Shown: positions 1 to 9,316 of the stretch, in pieces | Numbering within the stretch: the first letter of the stretch is position 1 | Layout: each line of letters opens with the position of its first letter | NCBI RefSeq assembly: GCF_007004625.1 | Contig: NZ_VIFV01000008.1 | Span: forward strand, 60,958-124,957 | Direction of reading: 5' to 3' | Length of the DNA: 64,000 bases | From: Planococcus salinarum | GTDB taxonomy: Bacteria; Bacillota; Bacilli; Bacillales_A; Planococcaceae | The notes under the pieces: model-generated | What the model was told of the DNA's origin: nothing | Databases searched by the model: none | Seen by the model: only the letters and a program-made list of their open reading frames with translations | Program-made: the position numbers and the translations under genes

Positions 1-983
1 AGCAGCTTCCGTCCAAAACCGATTTCCCGGTTCATCAAATACTTGCTGACATACAGAGTGGAAAATCCGCTGTCGGCTGAAATGCCGGTGACCGGCCGTT
101 CGCTGGAATCGCGCTCTCGCACAATCATCGTACCGGCAGCAGCCGGGTGATTCGTGTTTTTGACGCAGACAGGAATGGCTTCTTTAAAGGCGGGCATTAA
201 GGCTTCGTCATGAAAAACTGCAAATCCGGCATAGGACAGTTCACGCATTTCCCGATACGTCATCTGTGCGATTTCAGCCGGATTTTCTATGACAGTGGGG
301 TTGGCGGCAAACACACAGTCGACGTCAGTAAAATTTTCATACAGTTCCGCTTTCACAGAAGCTGCTATAATGGCGCCGGTGATGTCAGATCCGCCGCGTT
401 CAAACGTCCGCAGCACCCCGTCTCGCGTATAGCCGAAAAATCCGGGGAATACACTGATCCCGTCCGCATCCTGCAGAGAGGAAAGGCGGCTGTACGATTC
501 CGGCAGCGCCTGGGCGCGGCCCGGCAAGTCATTGACGAGCAATCCCGCATCCCATGGATTCCGATACTCGGCGGGCAACCCGACAGAAACGAAATAAGCG
601 GAAATCAGTTTCGCTGAATTGTCTTCCCCACTTGCTTTAATGCGGTCCATGTACAACTCCTTGTAGCCTTTATCAGCCGATAACCGGCTCCAAAGATCCT
701 GTGTGATGAGATCCACAATGGCGTTGCCCAGATTCAACTCTTCTGCCAGTTGGGCGTATCGCTCCACGACTGTTGCCAACAGTGCTTCGACGCTGTCACC
801 AGCCAGTGCCTTGTGGGCAAGCTCGATGAGCAGGTCGGTAACTTTGACGTCCCCGCTGAACCTCTTGCCGGGAGCGGACACGACGACAATTCGGCGGCTT
901 GGATCGCTTTGGATAATTGCTGTCACTTTTTTTATTTGCTGCGCACTTGCTACGGAAGTTCCGCCGAATTTACAAACTTTCAT
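1..983 (-). CDS. Aspartate kinase, C-terminal part beyond the window
   Basis: Phosphorylates L-aspartate, the first committed step to threonine, methionine and lysine. The reverse-strand translation begins MKVCKFGGTSVA, the amino-acid kinase nucleotide-binding signature. It later contains FERGGSDITGAI and TDVDCVFAANP, both typical of aspartokinases. The start is ATG at 981-983 with a weak GGGA ribosome site. The frame is open to base 1, so about 327 residues are seen and the ACT regulatory end is missing. It is divergent from hom-thrC-thrB, which suggests a threonine-dedicated isozyme like Bacillus YclM (inference). Confidence 0.93.
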   Translation of the reverse strand, partial: MKVCKFGGTSVASAQQIKKVTAIIQSDPSRRIVVVSAPGKRFSGDVKVTDLLIELAHKALAGDSVEALLATVVERYAQLAEELNLGNAIVDLITQDLWSRLSADKGYKELYMDRIKASGEDNSAKLISAYFVSVGLPAEYRNPWDAGLLVNDLPGRAQALPESYSRLSSLQDADGISVFPGFFGYTRDGVLRTFERGGSDITGAIIAASVKAELYENFTDVDCVFAANPTVIENPAEIAQMTYREMRELSYAGFAVFHDEALMPAFKEAIPVCVKNTNHPAAAGTMIVRERDSSERPVTGISADSGFSTLYVSKYLMNREIGFGRKL

Positions 984-1020
984 CTGATCAAGTCCCATCT
1001 GTTCAAAATTAGATTAAAGG

Positions 1021-1049
1021 TTGTTTTAACTTAAAGATAATACTATAAT
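1021..1049 (+). promoter_or_regulatory. Predicted sigma-A promoter of hom-thrC-thrB
   Basis: TTGTTT at 1021-1026 and TATAAT at 1044-1049 are separated by 17 nt, about 60 nt before the hom start. No T-box or long leader fits in the short gap. Confidence 0.55.
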
Positions 1050-1110
1050 GTCCTTATGAGAAAAACAAGTGTTTTTTTCCAGTGCACACAGGATGGGGGT
1101 GGAATTATCA

Positions 1111-2403
1111 ATGAAAAATGAAATTTCAATTGGATTATTAGGATATGGAACAGTGGGTGAAGGAGTGGCGAAAATTCTGCACCAACACAAGCAGGATTTG
1201 CAGCATAAACTGGGTGCAGAAGCCACCATCAAAAAAGTCCTGATCAGGAACAAACACAAAGAAAGAGACACCACTCTTGATCCGGCTATCTTTACAACAG
1301 ACATTGAGGATATTCTGAACGACTCTTCCCTGGACATTATAATCGAAGTAATGGGCGGGATAGAAGACGCCCGACAGGCGATTGAAAAAGCGCTGAAAGC
1401 GGGGAAACAAGTAGTTACAGCCAACAAAGATGTCATGGCGGAATTTGGCGATGGGCTGCTGAAACTGGCGGATGAACAAAAATGCGACCTGTTTTATGAA
1501 GCGAGTGTAGCTGGCGGGATCCCGATCATCCGCACACTGGAAGATGGATTGGCATCCGATCGCATCACCAGTTTGATGGGAATCGTCAACGGGACAACCA
1601 ACTTCATCCTCACGAAAATGAAAAATGAGAACATGACTTACGAAGCGGCATTGGCGGAAGCGACACGGCTCGGGTATGCGGAAACGGATCCATCTGCGGA
1701 TGTCGACGGAATCGATGCCGCCAGGAAAATGGTGATTTTGTCGTCTTTGGCTTTTTCCACAGTCGTTCATCTTGAAGATGTCTCCGTGCGCAGCATGAAA
1801 GAAATTCAGGACGGCGATTTGGAGATTGCGGCAAAGTTCGGCTATACCATGAAAATGGTCGGGTCCTCCAAAAAGAACGAAGACGGCATCGAAGTGGCAG
1901 TGGAACCCGTTTTCCTGGCTGACTCCCATCCGCTTTCGGCAGTCAATAACGAATTCAATGCTGTCTATATACACGGAGATGCTGTGGGCGAAACAATGCT
2001 GTATGGCCCCGGGGCCGGCTCGCTGCCGACCGCCACGTCTGTCGTCTCGGATGTGATCGCAGCTTGCCGTAATCTGCAGTTAGGGGTGAATGGCAAACGC
2101 ACCCATGCCTCCCAGCATGAACGCGTCATTAAACCGTACAGCGGCTGCTTTGCGAAATATTTCTACCGGCTGCTCGTAAAGGATGACGTTGGGGTCTTAT
2201 CCCAATTAACGGCTATTTACAGCAACAATGGGGTCAGCCTGCAATCAGTCATGCAGCATCCTGCCAAAGTCGACGGCAAAGCGGAAATTATTTTATTGAC
2301 TCATCAAATTTCCCGGAAGCAGCATTTGGAGCTGCTCAAAAATCTGGAAGGAACGGCAGACGTCATCAGCCATTACCGCATTGAAGGGGAGGACAAAGCA
2401 TGA
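1111..2403 (+). CDS. hom: Homoserine dehydrogenase
   Basis: Reduces aspartate semialdehyde to homoserine with NAD(P)H, the branch point to threonine and methionine. The N-terminus carries the Rossmann motif [12 protein letters not shown]. The catalytic domain follows ([30 protein letters not shown]) and a C-terminal ACT domain starts near residue 350 ([19 protein letters not shown]). The 430-residue length is normal for the ACT-containing class. ATG at 1111 is chosen because GGGGGTGG lies just upstream; a longer open frame to 1069 has no ribosome site. It overlaps thrC by 4 nt, showing translational coupling. Confidence 0.96.
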   Translation: MKNEISIGLLGYGTVGEGVAKILHQHKQDLQHKLGAEATIKKVLIRNKHKERDTTLDPAIFTTDIEDILNDSSLDIIIEVMGGIEDARQAIEKALKAGKQVVTANKDVMAEFGDGLLKLADEQKCDLFYEASVAGGIPIIRTLEDGLASDRITSLMGIVNGTTNFILTKMKNENMTYEAALAEATRLGYAETDPSADVDGIDAARKMVILSSLAFSTVVHLEDVSVRSMKEIQDGDLEIAAKFGYTMKMVGSSKKNEDGIEVAVEPVFLADSHPLSAVNNEFNAVYIHGDAVGETMLYGPGAGSLPTATSVVSDVIAACRNLQLGVNGKRTHASQHERVIKPYSGCFAKYFYRLLVKDDVGVLSQLTAIYSNNGVSLQSVMQHPAKVDGKAEIILLTHQISRKQHLELLKNLEGTADVISHYRIEGEDKA

Positions 2404-3461
2404 GATGGCCCGGATTGATTGAACAATACAAAGAATGGCTGCCGGTAACGGAAAACACGCCCGCCTTGACGTTGCAGGAAGGCAATACGCCGCTTATCCA
2501 CCTGGAGAAATTATCCGCGCAATGGGGCATCAATCTGTACGTGAAACTCGAAGGCGCAAATCCGACCGGCTCGTTTAAAGACCGCGGTATGGTGATGGCG
2601 GTTGCCAAAGCGAAAGAAGAAGGCAAAACGGTACTGGTTTGTGCCTCTACGGGCAATACCTCCGCGTCAGCTGCGGCTTATGGTGCGCGGGCAGGCATGC
2701 GGACCATTGTCGTCATTCCTTCGGGGCGCATTGCGCTCGGGAAATTGGCGCAGGCCAAAATGTACGGTGCTGAAATTCTGGAGATCGAAGGGAATTTTGA
2801 CGAAGCGCTCCGGATGGTCCGTGAAGTGGGCCAGGAGGCGGGCATTGCGTTGGTGAATTCGGTCAATCCATACCGTCTGGAAGGCCAGAAAACAATCGCG
2901 TTCGAAGTCATTGACCAACTGGACGGGGTGCCGGATGTGTTTGCACTTCCTGTCGGCAATGCCGGCAATATTTCGGCTTCCTGGAAAGGCTTCAGCGAAT
3001 ATGCGGCGAAAACGGGAGCCAAACGGCCGGCGCTTCTGGGCGTTCAGGCGGCGGGTGCAGCGCCGATCGTCCATAACGAAGTGGTCGACAATCCGGAAAC
3101 CGTGGCAACCGCTATTCGGATCGGGAATCCTGCCAGCTGGCAATTGGCATTGAACGCTTTGGAAGAATCGAACGGTACTATTTTAGCGGCCACTGATGAG
3201 GAAATTCTGGAGGCGTATCAACTGATTGCGGCAAGTGAAGGCATTTTTGCGGAACCGGCATCCTGCGCTTCGATTGCCGGCATAAAAAAGCAGGTGGAAA
3301 ACGGCCAATTGGCCAAGGGATCAACGGTGGTGGCTGTATTGACCGGCAATGGCTTAAAGGATCCGGATACGGCGATTCTGGTCAATGAACACAAAAAAAT
3401 GCTTGTGCCGGAAGATATGGAACACTTTTGGGCGGATTTGAAGAAAGGTGTGAACGCATGA
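2400..3461 (+). CDS. thrC: Threonine synthase
   Basis: PLP enzyme that converts O-phosphohomoserine to threonine. The PLP lysine lies in [11 protein letters not shown] near residue 60. [19 protein letters not shown] is the phosphate and cofactor loop, and [15 protein letters not shown] is the second glycine loop. At 353 residues it matches the short Bacillus-type enzyme. It starts in the ATGA overlap with hom and ends in an ATGA overlap with thrB, so the three genes form one tightly coupled operon. Confidence 0.96.
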   Translation: MRWPGLIEQYKEWLPVTENTPALTLQEGNTPLIHLEKLSAQWGINLYVKLEGANPTGSFKDRGMVMAVAKAKEEGKTVLVCASTGNTSASAAAYGARAGMRTIVVIPSGRIALGKLAQAKMYGAEILEIEGNFDEALRMVREVGQEAGIALVNSVNPYRLEGQKTIAFEVIDQLDGVPDVFALPVGNAGNISASWKGFSEYAAKTGAKRPALLGVQAAGAAPIVHNEVVDNPETVATAIRIGNPASWQLALNALEESNGTILAATDEEILEAYQLIAASEGIFAEPASCASIAGIKKQVENGQLAKGSTVVAVLTGNGLKDPDTAILVNEHKKMLVPEDMEHFWADLKKGVNA

Positions 3462-4363
3462 GCTGGAAGGATTTTTCTGTAAGAGTTCCTGCCTCGACTG
3501 CTAATCTGGGGCCGGGCTTCGACTCCATCGGCCTGGCGCTCGATCTTTATCTGACCGTCCATATCGCGAAAGCCGGCGCCTGGTCTGTCGAATATGCATC
3601 GGAAAGCTATCAGAGCTTGCCCAAAACGGTCGATAATTTGCTCATCACGACCATCCAGTTTGTAGCGGACCGCTATGGCAAGAAAATGCCGACAGCGAAA
3701 CTGACAGTGGAAACGGATATTCCGCTCGGCAGAGGATTGGGCAGCAGCGCTTCAGCCATCGCCGCAGGCATTGAAATTGCAGATCGCCTGATGGCGCTGG
3801 AACTGCCGATGCAGGAAAAACTGGTCATCGGGACGGAATTGGAAGGGCATCCGGATAATATCTCCGCTTCATTGCTCGGGGGATTGACGATTTCATACTG
3901 GGATGGGAAAAAGTTAGCCATTAACCATATAGCAGACGTTGGCATCGCGGTCATTATTCTGGTGCCGCCAGTGGAACTCCTGACTGCCGAGTCAAGAGGA
4001 TTATTGCCACAGGAGCTTTCGTACGCCGCAGCTATCCAAAGCAGCGCGGCGGCAAATGTCTTTTCCGCCGCGGTTGCTGTCGGAGATTGGGCAACTGCAG
4101 GGGAAATGATGGAAAATGATCAATTCCATGAACCATTCCGTAGGAGCAGATTTGCAGACTTTTCCGAGATCCGGAAGACGTGCAGAAAGAATGGCGCTTA
4201 TGGCACATCCATCAGCGGTGCCGGGCCGTCCCTGTTCATCGCCATTGAACCAGGGCAGGAGCTCCAACTGGCTTCCGCATTGAAAGCGCAATATCCGAAT
4301 TACGAATGCCTCGTGACAAAACCGGCTTTTACGGGTGTCAGATCTTTTGAGAGGGTGGTGTGA
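3458..4363 (+). CDS. thrB: Homoserine kinase
   Basis: GHMP-family kinase that makes O-phosphohomoserine for ThrC. The N-terminal [20 protein letters not shown] and the ATP loop [17 protein letters not shown] are diagnostic. A C-terminal [15 protein letters not shown] glycine motif completes the fold. The 301-residue reading starts at ATG 3458 in the overlap with thrC. A longer frame to 3428 lies inside thrC and is not preferred. A strong terminator follows within 40 nt, closing the operon. Confidence 0.95.
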   Translation: MSWKDFSVRVPASTANLGPGFDSIGLALDLYLTVHIAKAGAWSVEYASESYQSLPKTVDNLLITTIQFVADRYGKKMPTAKLTVETDIPLGRGLGSSASAIAAGIEIADRLMALELPMQEKLVIGTELEGHPDNISASLLGGLTISYWDGKKLAINHIADVGIAVIILVPPVELLTAESRGLLPQELSYAAAIQSSAAANVFSAAVAVGDWATAGEMMENDQFHEPFRRSRFADFSEIRKTCRKNGAYGTSISGAGPSLFIAIEPGQELQLASALKAQYPNYECLVTKPAFTGVRSFERVV

Positions 4364-4400
4364 TTCACTTCCTTGAGTCAAATCAAGACAATTGTATGCA

Positions 4401-4452
4401 AAAGAAGCTGCCCCCGGAAACCATAGTGGTTTTCAGAGGCAGCTTCTTTATA
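4401..4452. terminator. Terminator after thrB
   Basis: AAAGAAGCTGCC pairs with GGCAGCTTCTTT; the inner GGAAACC/GGTTTTC extends the stem. It belongs to the recurring long-hairpin family of the window. Confidence 0.8.
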
Positions 4453-4486
4453 TTTATCCGGAAATATAAATAGTCATAAATGTGTG

Positions 4487-4499
4487 GGTGACTGTCGCC
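4487..4499. repeat. Palindromic repeat copy 1 (degenerate)
   Basis: GTGTGGGTGACTGTCGCC, a one-base variant of the GGTGACTGTCACC core family. It lies between the thrB terminator and the aldolase ribosome site. Confidence 0.6.
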
Positions 4500-4567
4500 A
4501 GAAAAGTCACCCAAGAACTGTTCGCCGCGGAAAATCTGCTTTAAACTGGAGGGAGGAGGCGAATGCG

Positions 4568-5596
4568 ATGACAAAGAAAATGTTTGCAAGCGACAATAAT
4601 TCCGGAATCCACCCCGCCATACTGGAAGCCATTGCACAGGCGAATGACGGGCATGTTCCGGCTTACGGGAGCGATCTGTATACGGAGGCGGCCACCCGGA
4701 AATTCAAGGAACATTTCGGTGAGAGCTGCGAAGTGGCGTTTGTTTTTAATGGAACGGGCGCGAATGTGACAGGGCTGAAAGCGATGGTGCGGTCGCATCA
4801 GGCGGTCATCTGCACGGACGGCGCACATATCAATGCGGATGAAGGCGGCGCAGCAGAAGGGTTCATCGGCGGCAAATTGCTGACTGTTCCGTCGAAGGAC
4901 GGCAAGCTGACCGTCAGCCAAATTGAGCAGCACCTGCACCATATCGGCAACCAGCAGCGCAGCCAGCCAAAAGCCGTGTCCATCTCCCAATGCACAGAAC
5001 TCGGCACCGTCTACACGATTGACGAAATCAAAGAACTCACCCGTTTTGCCCATGAGAATGGTCTTTTTGTACATATGGACGGCGCAAGGATCAGCAACGC
5101 AGCAGCTCATCTCGGCTGCACCCTGGCTGAAATGACCGTGGATGCCGGCATCGACATGCTGGCGTTCGGCGGCACCAAAAATGGCCTGATGATCGGCGAA
5201 GCGGTAGTTTGCTTCAACAAAGACCTGGCATCGGAGTTGAAGTACATCCGGAAACAGGGCATGCAGCTGGGCTCGAAAATGCGCTTTGTGTCTGCACAGT
5301 TCGAGCGGTTGCTGACAGAGGACCTGTGGCTGGAAAATGCCCGCCACGCCAACCATATGGCGCAACTGTTGGCAGAAGGGTTAGTGAAATTCCCGGAAAT
5401 TTCCCTTGCCCAGCCAGTCGAGTCGAACGCCGTCTTCGCGTCATTGCCAAGGACCAAGATCGAACAGCTTCAAAAGGAGCATTCGTTTGCGTTATGGAGT
5501 GAAGAAAGGGATGAAATTCGCCTGGTCACTTCTTTTGATACCGAAAAAGAGGACATCGAAACCTTTCTTGCAGACGTTCAGATGATTTTTTCTTAA
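4568..5596 (+). CDS. ltaE: Low-specificity L-threonine aldolase
   Basis: PLP-dependent cleavage of threonine or allo-threonine to glycine and acetaldehyde. It opens with FASDNNSGIHPAILEAI, and the PLP lysine lies in MLAFGGTKNGLMIGEAV near residue 207. VHMDGARISNAA holds the cofactor-contacting aspartate. Its 342 residues are the usual length. ATG at 4568 follows a strong GGAGGGAGGAGG, and the upstream in-frame extension to 4484 is rejected. Its place after the threonine operon suggests a balance between threonine synthesis and breakdown (inference). Confidence 0.93.
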   Translation: MTKKMFASDNNSGIHPAILEAIAQANDGHVPAYGSDLYTEAATRKFKEHFGESCEVAFVFNGTGANVTGLKAMVRSHQAVICTDGAHINADEGGAAEGFIGGKLLTVPSKDGKLTVSQIEQHLHHIGNQQRSQPKAVSISQCTELGTVYTIDEIKELTRFAHENGLFVHMDGARISNAAAHLGCTLAEMTVDAGIDMLAFGGTKNGLMIGEAVVCFNKDLASELKYIRKQGMQLGSKMRFVSAQFERLLTEDLWLENARHANHMAQLLAEGLVKFPEISLAQPVESNAVFASLPRTKIEQLQKEHSFALWSEERDEIRLVTSFDTEKEDIETFLADVQMIFS

Positions 5597-5603
5597 AGGA
5601 GCA

Positions 5604-5641
5604 AAAACCGGCAGATTCCAATTCTGCCGAAGTTTTTATTT
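5604..5641 (+). terminator. Terminator after ltaE
   Basis: CGGCAGA pairs with TCTGCCG, followed by AAGTTTTTATTTTT. Confidence 0.7.
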
Positions 5642-5659
5642 TTGGCACAAGCATACAAA

Positions 5660-5708
5660 AGAAGCTCCATTCCATTGAACGCCAGGTTCAATGGAATGGA
5701 GCTTTATT
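5660..5708 (-). terminator. Strong hairpin closing the reverse-strand polysaccharide genes
   Basis: AAGCTCCATTCCATTGAAC at 5662-5680 pairs perfectly over 19 bp with GTTCAATGGAATGGAGCTT at 5686-5704, with a 5-nt loop. On the reverse strand it lies about 55 nt beyond the acetyltransferase stop. Confidence 0.75.
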
Positions 5709-5762
5709 GTGCATACAACCTATTCCCTGTGGCAGTTCGTGATGCATTTACATAACCCTCTT

Positions 5763-6389
5763 TTATTCCCATTCCACATCTCTTTTAATAATTCTGGCCG
5801 GTACTCCGGCCGCCAGGCAATTGGCTGGCACATCTTTCGTGACAATCGCGCCGGCAGCTATAATTGCGCCATCTCCAATCGTCACTCCTTTTAATATCGT
5901 TGCCCGCAAACCGATCCACACATGATTGCCGATCGAAATGGGCTGGCTTACGGTATGGTCACCGGATAAAATGCTGTGATTATCCGAATCCCTGATGACG
6001 ACATCTTCAGAAATGGCTACATCATCTCCGATCGTAATGTTGTTGAAACAATAGATTCTGGAATTGGAATTCACGTAACCACTGCCAAGCTGGAGGGTTG
6101 CGCCTTCCGCTATGGTAATAATGCAGCCATCGTATACATCAAACCCGCCGGTTACTATCAACTTGCTCTCCTGTTTGGAAACCAGGCTTGTCTTATTGTG
6201 GGTGATTCCATTCCAGGTTATGCCCAGTCGGAGGCGTCCATTCAGTTCATGCAGACTGCTCGGATGTTTTTTTACTTTGGTATTCCTATAGACCCTCAAT
6301 TTTATTTTCCGTTTATCAAAGCCCTTGTTCAGCCTGACAGTGGACACTAGATCCAATTCCTTGAGTCCGTTTAATGAATGAGAAGCCAT
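5763..6389 (-). CDS. Left-handed beta-helix (hexapeptide) acyltransferase
   Basis: Probable O-acetyltransferase of the maltose/galactoside-type hexapeptide family, acting on a sugar. The C-terminal half carries hexapeptide repeats and the family signature [39 protein letters not shown], read here from about residue 150 to 188. ATG at 6389 has AGGAGG seven bases upstream; an open extension to 6593 overlaps the flippase and has no ribosome site. At 208 residues it is a typical serine or sugar acetyltransferase. It is the last gene of the reverse-strand polysaccharide run, so surface glycan decoration is likely (inference). Confidence 0.85.
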   Translation of the reverse strand: MASHSLNGLKELDLVSTVRLNKGFDKRKIKLRVYRNTKVKKHPSSLHELNGRLRLGITWNGITHNKTSLVSKQESKLIVTGGFDVYDGCIITIAEGATLQLGSGYVNSNSRIYCFNNITIGDDVAISEDVVIRDSDNHSILSGDHTVSQPISIGNHVWIGLRATILKGVTIGDGAIIAAGAIVTKDVPANCLAAGVPARIIKRDVEWE

Positions 6390-6420
6390 GTGCATTCCTC
6401 CTGTATGATCAGCTGCTGTA

Positions 6421-7944
6421 TCAGGCCTGTTTTCTGCCCGCCAGTTTACCGAGAAATAAATTCTTGAAATAAAGAAATTCATCGTTTTTCCGGAAGATAA
6501 GGATATAAACGATATTAATGATGAAGATGTTGATAAGGCAATTGAGGAGAAAGGCATTGATGGTGATGATTCCCTGCAGGTCCCTGGTCGCAAAATAAGA
6601 CAGCAGGAGCGGAATGATCGCCAGACTGAAGTATTTGAAATACATGATGAAATAATATTTCAGTTTCACTTTAAAAATATATTTGTAGACCACTAACGGC
6701 TTCACCCAGAAAACCACCAGCAGGTTGCTGATTAAAGTACCGACAAATACCCCGGGGAGGCCCATAATTCTTACCAGCAGGAGAGAAGCGATCAAGTTGA
6801 TGAGGGCCTCGGCAATGGGGGCAAAGCGATCCTGGTGATGCAAACCGCCAGCTTCCTTGAATTTTTCGACCGATGCCCGCATCAATGAAAAGTAGAAGTT
6901 CAACAGGATCAGGCTGATGGTAAAGGTATCCAGAAACTGAGTGTCATCCAGCCACAAAAGGACAAATTGCCTGAGCGTATTGAACAGTGAAATCAGCGCG
7001 AATGAGACAAGCCAAAAGCTGAAGAAGAACACTTTTTTATGTACCTGATATATTTTATCTTCTTCGCCCTCTATCAATAGATTTCCGATGCTTGCTGTAA
7101 TTCCATTTAATCCGGCGTAGATCATGGTGGAGATGGAGCTGATGATCATATTGTAACTGTTGAATACCCCTACTACCGTCAAATTTATGTAATAGGAAAT
7201 AACCAGATTATCCGTACTGAAAACGATAACCTCACCAACTTTATGCATGAACAGGGCTTTTAAATTTTTGGTGAGAGAGGCTTTGTCTTCTCTGGTAATC
7301 TGTTCTTTCCCCGTATAAAGCCATCCATATCGATTTCTTACGTACTGGTTCATGATGATGAGGTAGATGATGCCGATAATCACTTGAATGATGAGGAAAT
7401 AATAGAAACTGGCATAAATATTCAGCAGCAGCACTTGCAGAAAAGCGGCGACCAGCTTCGAAATGGCCATCGCTATGGTGAGTTTATAACCGTCCTGCGC
7501 AACAATGAGGATGCTGAGTTTGGCTGAAAAAAAGTAACTGAGTATGGAATTGGCCAAAAAAAGCAGGAAGTATAGTTGCGCATCCAATGGATTGATCTCA
7601 TCCTGCACAAAAACATTCAAAAACGGGAGTAAAGCCAGACCGATTAAGAAAATAGTCAAACCGATCCCCCGGTAGAATCTGGTGTAAAAGTTGATGTAAG
7701 CACGGACCTTTTCATGATTTTCGTCAGCGAAAGGCTTGTATAACGCATAAATGATTGCCGAAGAGATGCCGAGCTCAGCCAAAGCGAACAAGCCGATTAT
7801 ACTCATATACAAAGAGCTTAAACCGAGAAGTTCTGTTCCCAGGGTTTCGAGAAATACCTGGCGCACGATAAGCGTAGGGATGAGACCGATTAAAACTGTA
7901 ATAAACCCGACAATGAAATTCCGGCCCGCTTTTTTAGTTCTCAT
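6421..7944 (-). CDS. Polysaccharide flippase, Wzx/MOP family (copy 1)
   Basis: Multi-pass membrane protein of about 507 residues that probably flips lipid-linked oligosaccharides across the membrane. Hydrophobic segments alternate along its length. Features such as [15 protein letters not shown] near the N-terminus, ITASIGNLL, and the central [21 protein letters not shown] fit oligosaccharide flippases. ATG at 7944 is chosen with GAGGT upstream; a TTG at 7968 extends the frame. It follows the glycosyltransferase by 32 nt and precedes the acetyltransferase. A paralogue of equal length sits at 9317-10840. Confidence 0.88.
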   Translation of the reverse strand: MRTKKAGRNFIVGFITVLIGLIPTLIVRQVFLETLGTELLGLSSLYMSIIGLFALAELGISSAIIYALYKPFADENHEKVRAYINFYTRFYRGIGLTIFLIGLALLPFLNVFVQDEINPLDAQLYFLLFLANSILSYFFSAKLSILIVAQDGYKLTIAMAISKLVAAFLQVLLLNIYASFYYFLIIQVIIGIIYLIIMNQYVRNRYGWLYTGKEQITREDKASLTKNLKALFMHKVGEVIVFSTDNLVISYYINLTVVGVFNSYNMIISSISTMIYAGLNGITASIGNLLIEGEEDKIYQVHKKVFFFSFWLVSFALISLFNTLRQFVLLWLDDTQFLDTFTISLILLNFYFSLMRASVEKFKEAGGLHHQDRFAPIAEALINLIASLLLVRIMGLPGVFVGTLISNLLVVFWVKPLVVYKYIFKVKLKYYFIMYFKYFSLAIIPLLLSYFATRDLQGIITINAFLLNCLINIFIINIVYILIFRKNDEFLYFKNLFLGKLAGRKQA

Positions 7945-7976
7945 CAAATTACCTCGAATCGGAGTCAAATTTCTGG

Positions 7977-8999
7977 TTAAAACTTAATGACCGGTTTTTG
8001 TGGATTTTTTTTCCTGAGCGCCTTTACATTCTTCACGACATTTCTTGCGTAAAAAGAGCAAAGGGGAGACAGCTCAAATAAGGTGATTTTCCATCTGATT
8101 GCTGTACCCATGGATGCTTTTGAATTTCGGTACGGGTTGCTGCAAAAAGTATCTTCCAGCATTTTCAGAATGGCATCTTTATTTTCTGCTTTGCTGTTTT
8201 TCACATGATAATGAAATTCGATCAATTTTCTCAAATAAGTTTCTTTTATAAAGAGCGAGTGTTCAGGGAGCCGCAATTCTTCCAACAGGCGTGCGAATTC
8301 ATCAAATCCCGTCAGTTCATCCTGTATCCGTTTGAGATTTATGGGCGCATTCATGATGCTGTCCGGTCTTTCACGCAAGTAATTATGCATGGCCTTATCT
8401 ATATAGACACACTTCTTGCTGGCCTGGATCACTCTTGGAGTGAAATACAGGTCCTCTACTATCTTTCCTTTTATAAACCTGAATTTCTTGACCAGCTCAC
8501 TTTTAAATAATTTGTTCCAAACATTATGTGTAGGGAAGAAATTATTCTCAATTTTAGCTATGGCTTTAATAGCCCCCACATTGTCGTAAACTGCTATCTT
8601 TCCAGTAGATCCATCTTCAATCATATGGTTATAGATGTTTTTGAACCTGCAGATGGAAATATCCGCGTCATGCAGAATCAGCAAATCGTGCAGCACCTCA
8701 TACATTTCAGGGTCCACCCAATCATCACTGTCCAAAAAAGCGATAAATTCACCGGTTGCTGCGTCCAGCCCTGCATTTCTGGCATCAGATAATCCGCCGT
8801 TTTGTTTGTGGATGACTCTGATCCGGGAATCCGTGAGTTCAAACAAATCGCAGAGAGATCCGGAGCTATCTGTTGAACCGTCATTAATGAGAAGGATCTC
8901 CAGATTTTTGTAAGTTTGATTAAGTACAGATTCCACACACTTTGTTAAATAGTCTTCCACGTTAAAAACGGGGATTATAACAGTGATTTTATCAGTCAT
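7977..8999 (-). CDS. Family 2 glycosyltransferase (copy 1)
   Basis: Transfers a sugar from a nucleotide donor during surface polysaccharide synthesis, at the cytoplasmic membrane face. The GT-A opening TDKITVIIPVFNVEDYL, the QTYKNLEILLINDGSTD loop and the metal-binding DSDDW (FLDSDDWVDPEMYEVL) are visible in the first 110 residues. The C-terminal part (to residue 340) is less conserved and ends basic. The start is ATG 8999, preceded by AAAGGAA; a GTG at 9008 is possible. It is the first gene of a two-gene unit with the flippase. Confidence 0.9.
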   Translation of the reverse strand: MTDKITVIIPVFNVEDYLTKCVESVLNQTYKNLEILLINDGSTDSSGSLCDLFELTDSRIRVIHKQNGGLSDARNAGLDAATGEFIAFLDSDDWVDPEMYEVLHDLLILHDADISICRFKNIYNHMIEDGSTGKIAVYDNVGAIKAIAKIENNFFPTHNVWNKLFKSELVKKFRFIKGKIVEDLYFTPRVIQASKKCVYIDKAMHNYLRERPDSIMNAPINLKRIQDELTGFDEFARLLEELRLPEHSLFIKETYLRKLIEFHYHVKNSKAENKDAILKMLEDTFCSNPYRNSKASMGTAIRWKITLFELSPLCSFYARNVVKNVKALRKKNPQKPVIKF

Positions 9000-9201
9000 T
9001 TGGAGCACTTCCTTTAACGTTGATTTCGAATCAATGAGAGGGGTTGAACTATATCGGAAGAGGGATTTATGGTTGGTTCCAGATAATTATTATCAATATT
9101 AAACATATTTTATCATAAGGAATACAAATTGCGTAAATTATTAAGAATATTCTGTTTAAAAAGGGATTGGGACTCCGGGAAATCGAATTGCACACAAAAG
9201 A

Positions 9202-9246
9202 AACCGTATCCTGAGACCCCAAAGGGCCCTGGATACGGTTTTTGCA
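9202..9246. terminator. Terminator-like hairpin between duplicated units
   Basis: AACCGTATCC pairs with GGATACGGTT and is followed by TTTTTGC. The same hairpin, altered, recurs at 12100-12139. It sits between flippase copy 2 and glycosyltransferase copy 1 on the reverse strand. Confidence 0.7.
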
Positions 9247-9279
9247 TATTTATTTGAAAACATAAACAGTTCCTAATGT

Positions 9280-9290
9280 GTGGGTGCCTG
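9280..9290. repeat. Half copy of the GGTGACTGTCACC repeat, interrupted
   Basis: GTGGGTGCCTG is the left half of the palindromic family. The right half (TCACC) is missing and an IS-end relic follows directly. Confidence 0.65.
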
Positions 9291-9308
9291 TAGTCTGTCC
9301 CCTTATAA
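9291..9308. mobile_element. 18-bp relic of an IS3-family left end
   Basis: TAGTCTGTCCCCTTATAA matches the left end of the intact element at 44333 (TAGTCTGCCCCCTTATAA) except for one base. As there, it follows the CTG of a GGTG..CTG repeat. Duplication copy 2 starts at the very next base, so the rest of the element was lost in the rearrangement. Confidence 0.75.
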
Positions 9309-9316
9309 CTGCTGTA

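Larger units (their letters stand above)
6413..9290. repeat. Copy 1 of a 2.9-kb tandem duplication
   Basis: This segment holds a flippase and a glycosyltransferase gene, a terminator and a GTGGGTG repeat end. It corresponds base for base in layout to 9309-12187 (offset 2896-2897). The left boundary is CTGCTGTATCAGGCCTG in both copies. The copies have diverged at many codons, so the duplication is not recent, or the copies came from different sources. Confidence 0.9.

Noticed and set aside
1138..1974. Reverse-strand frame within hom
   Set aside because: Antisense shadow; no ribosome site and no recognisable motif.
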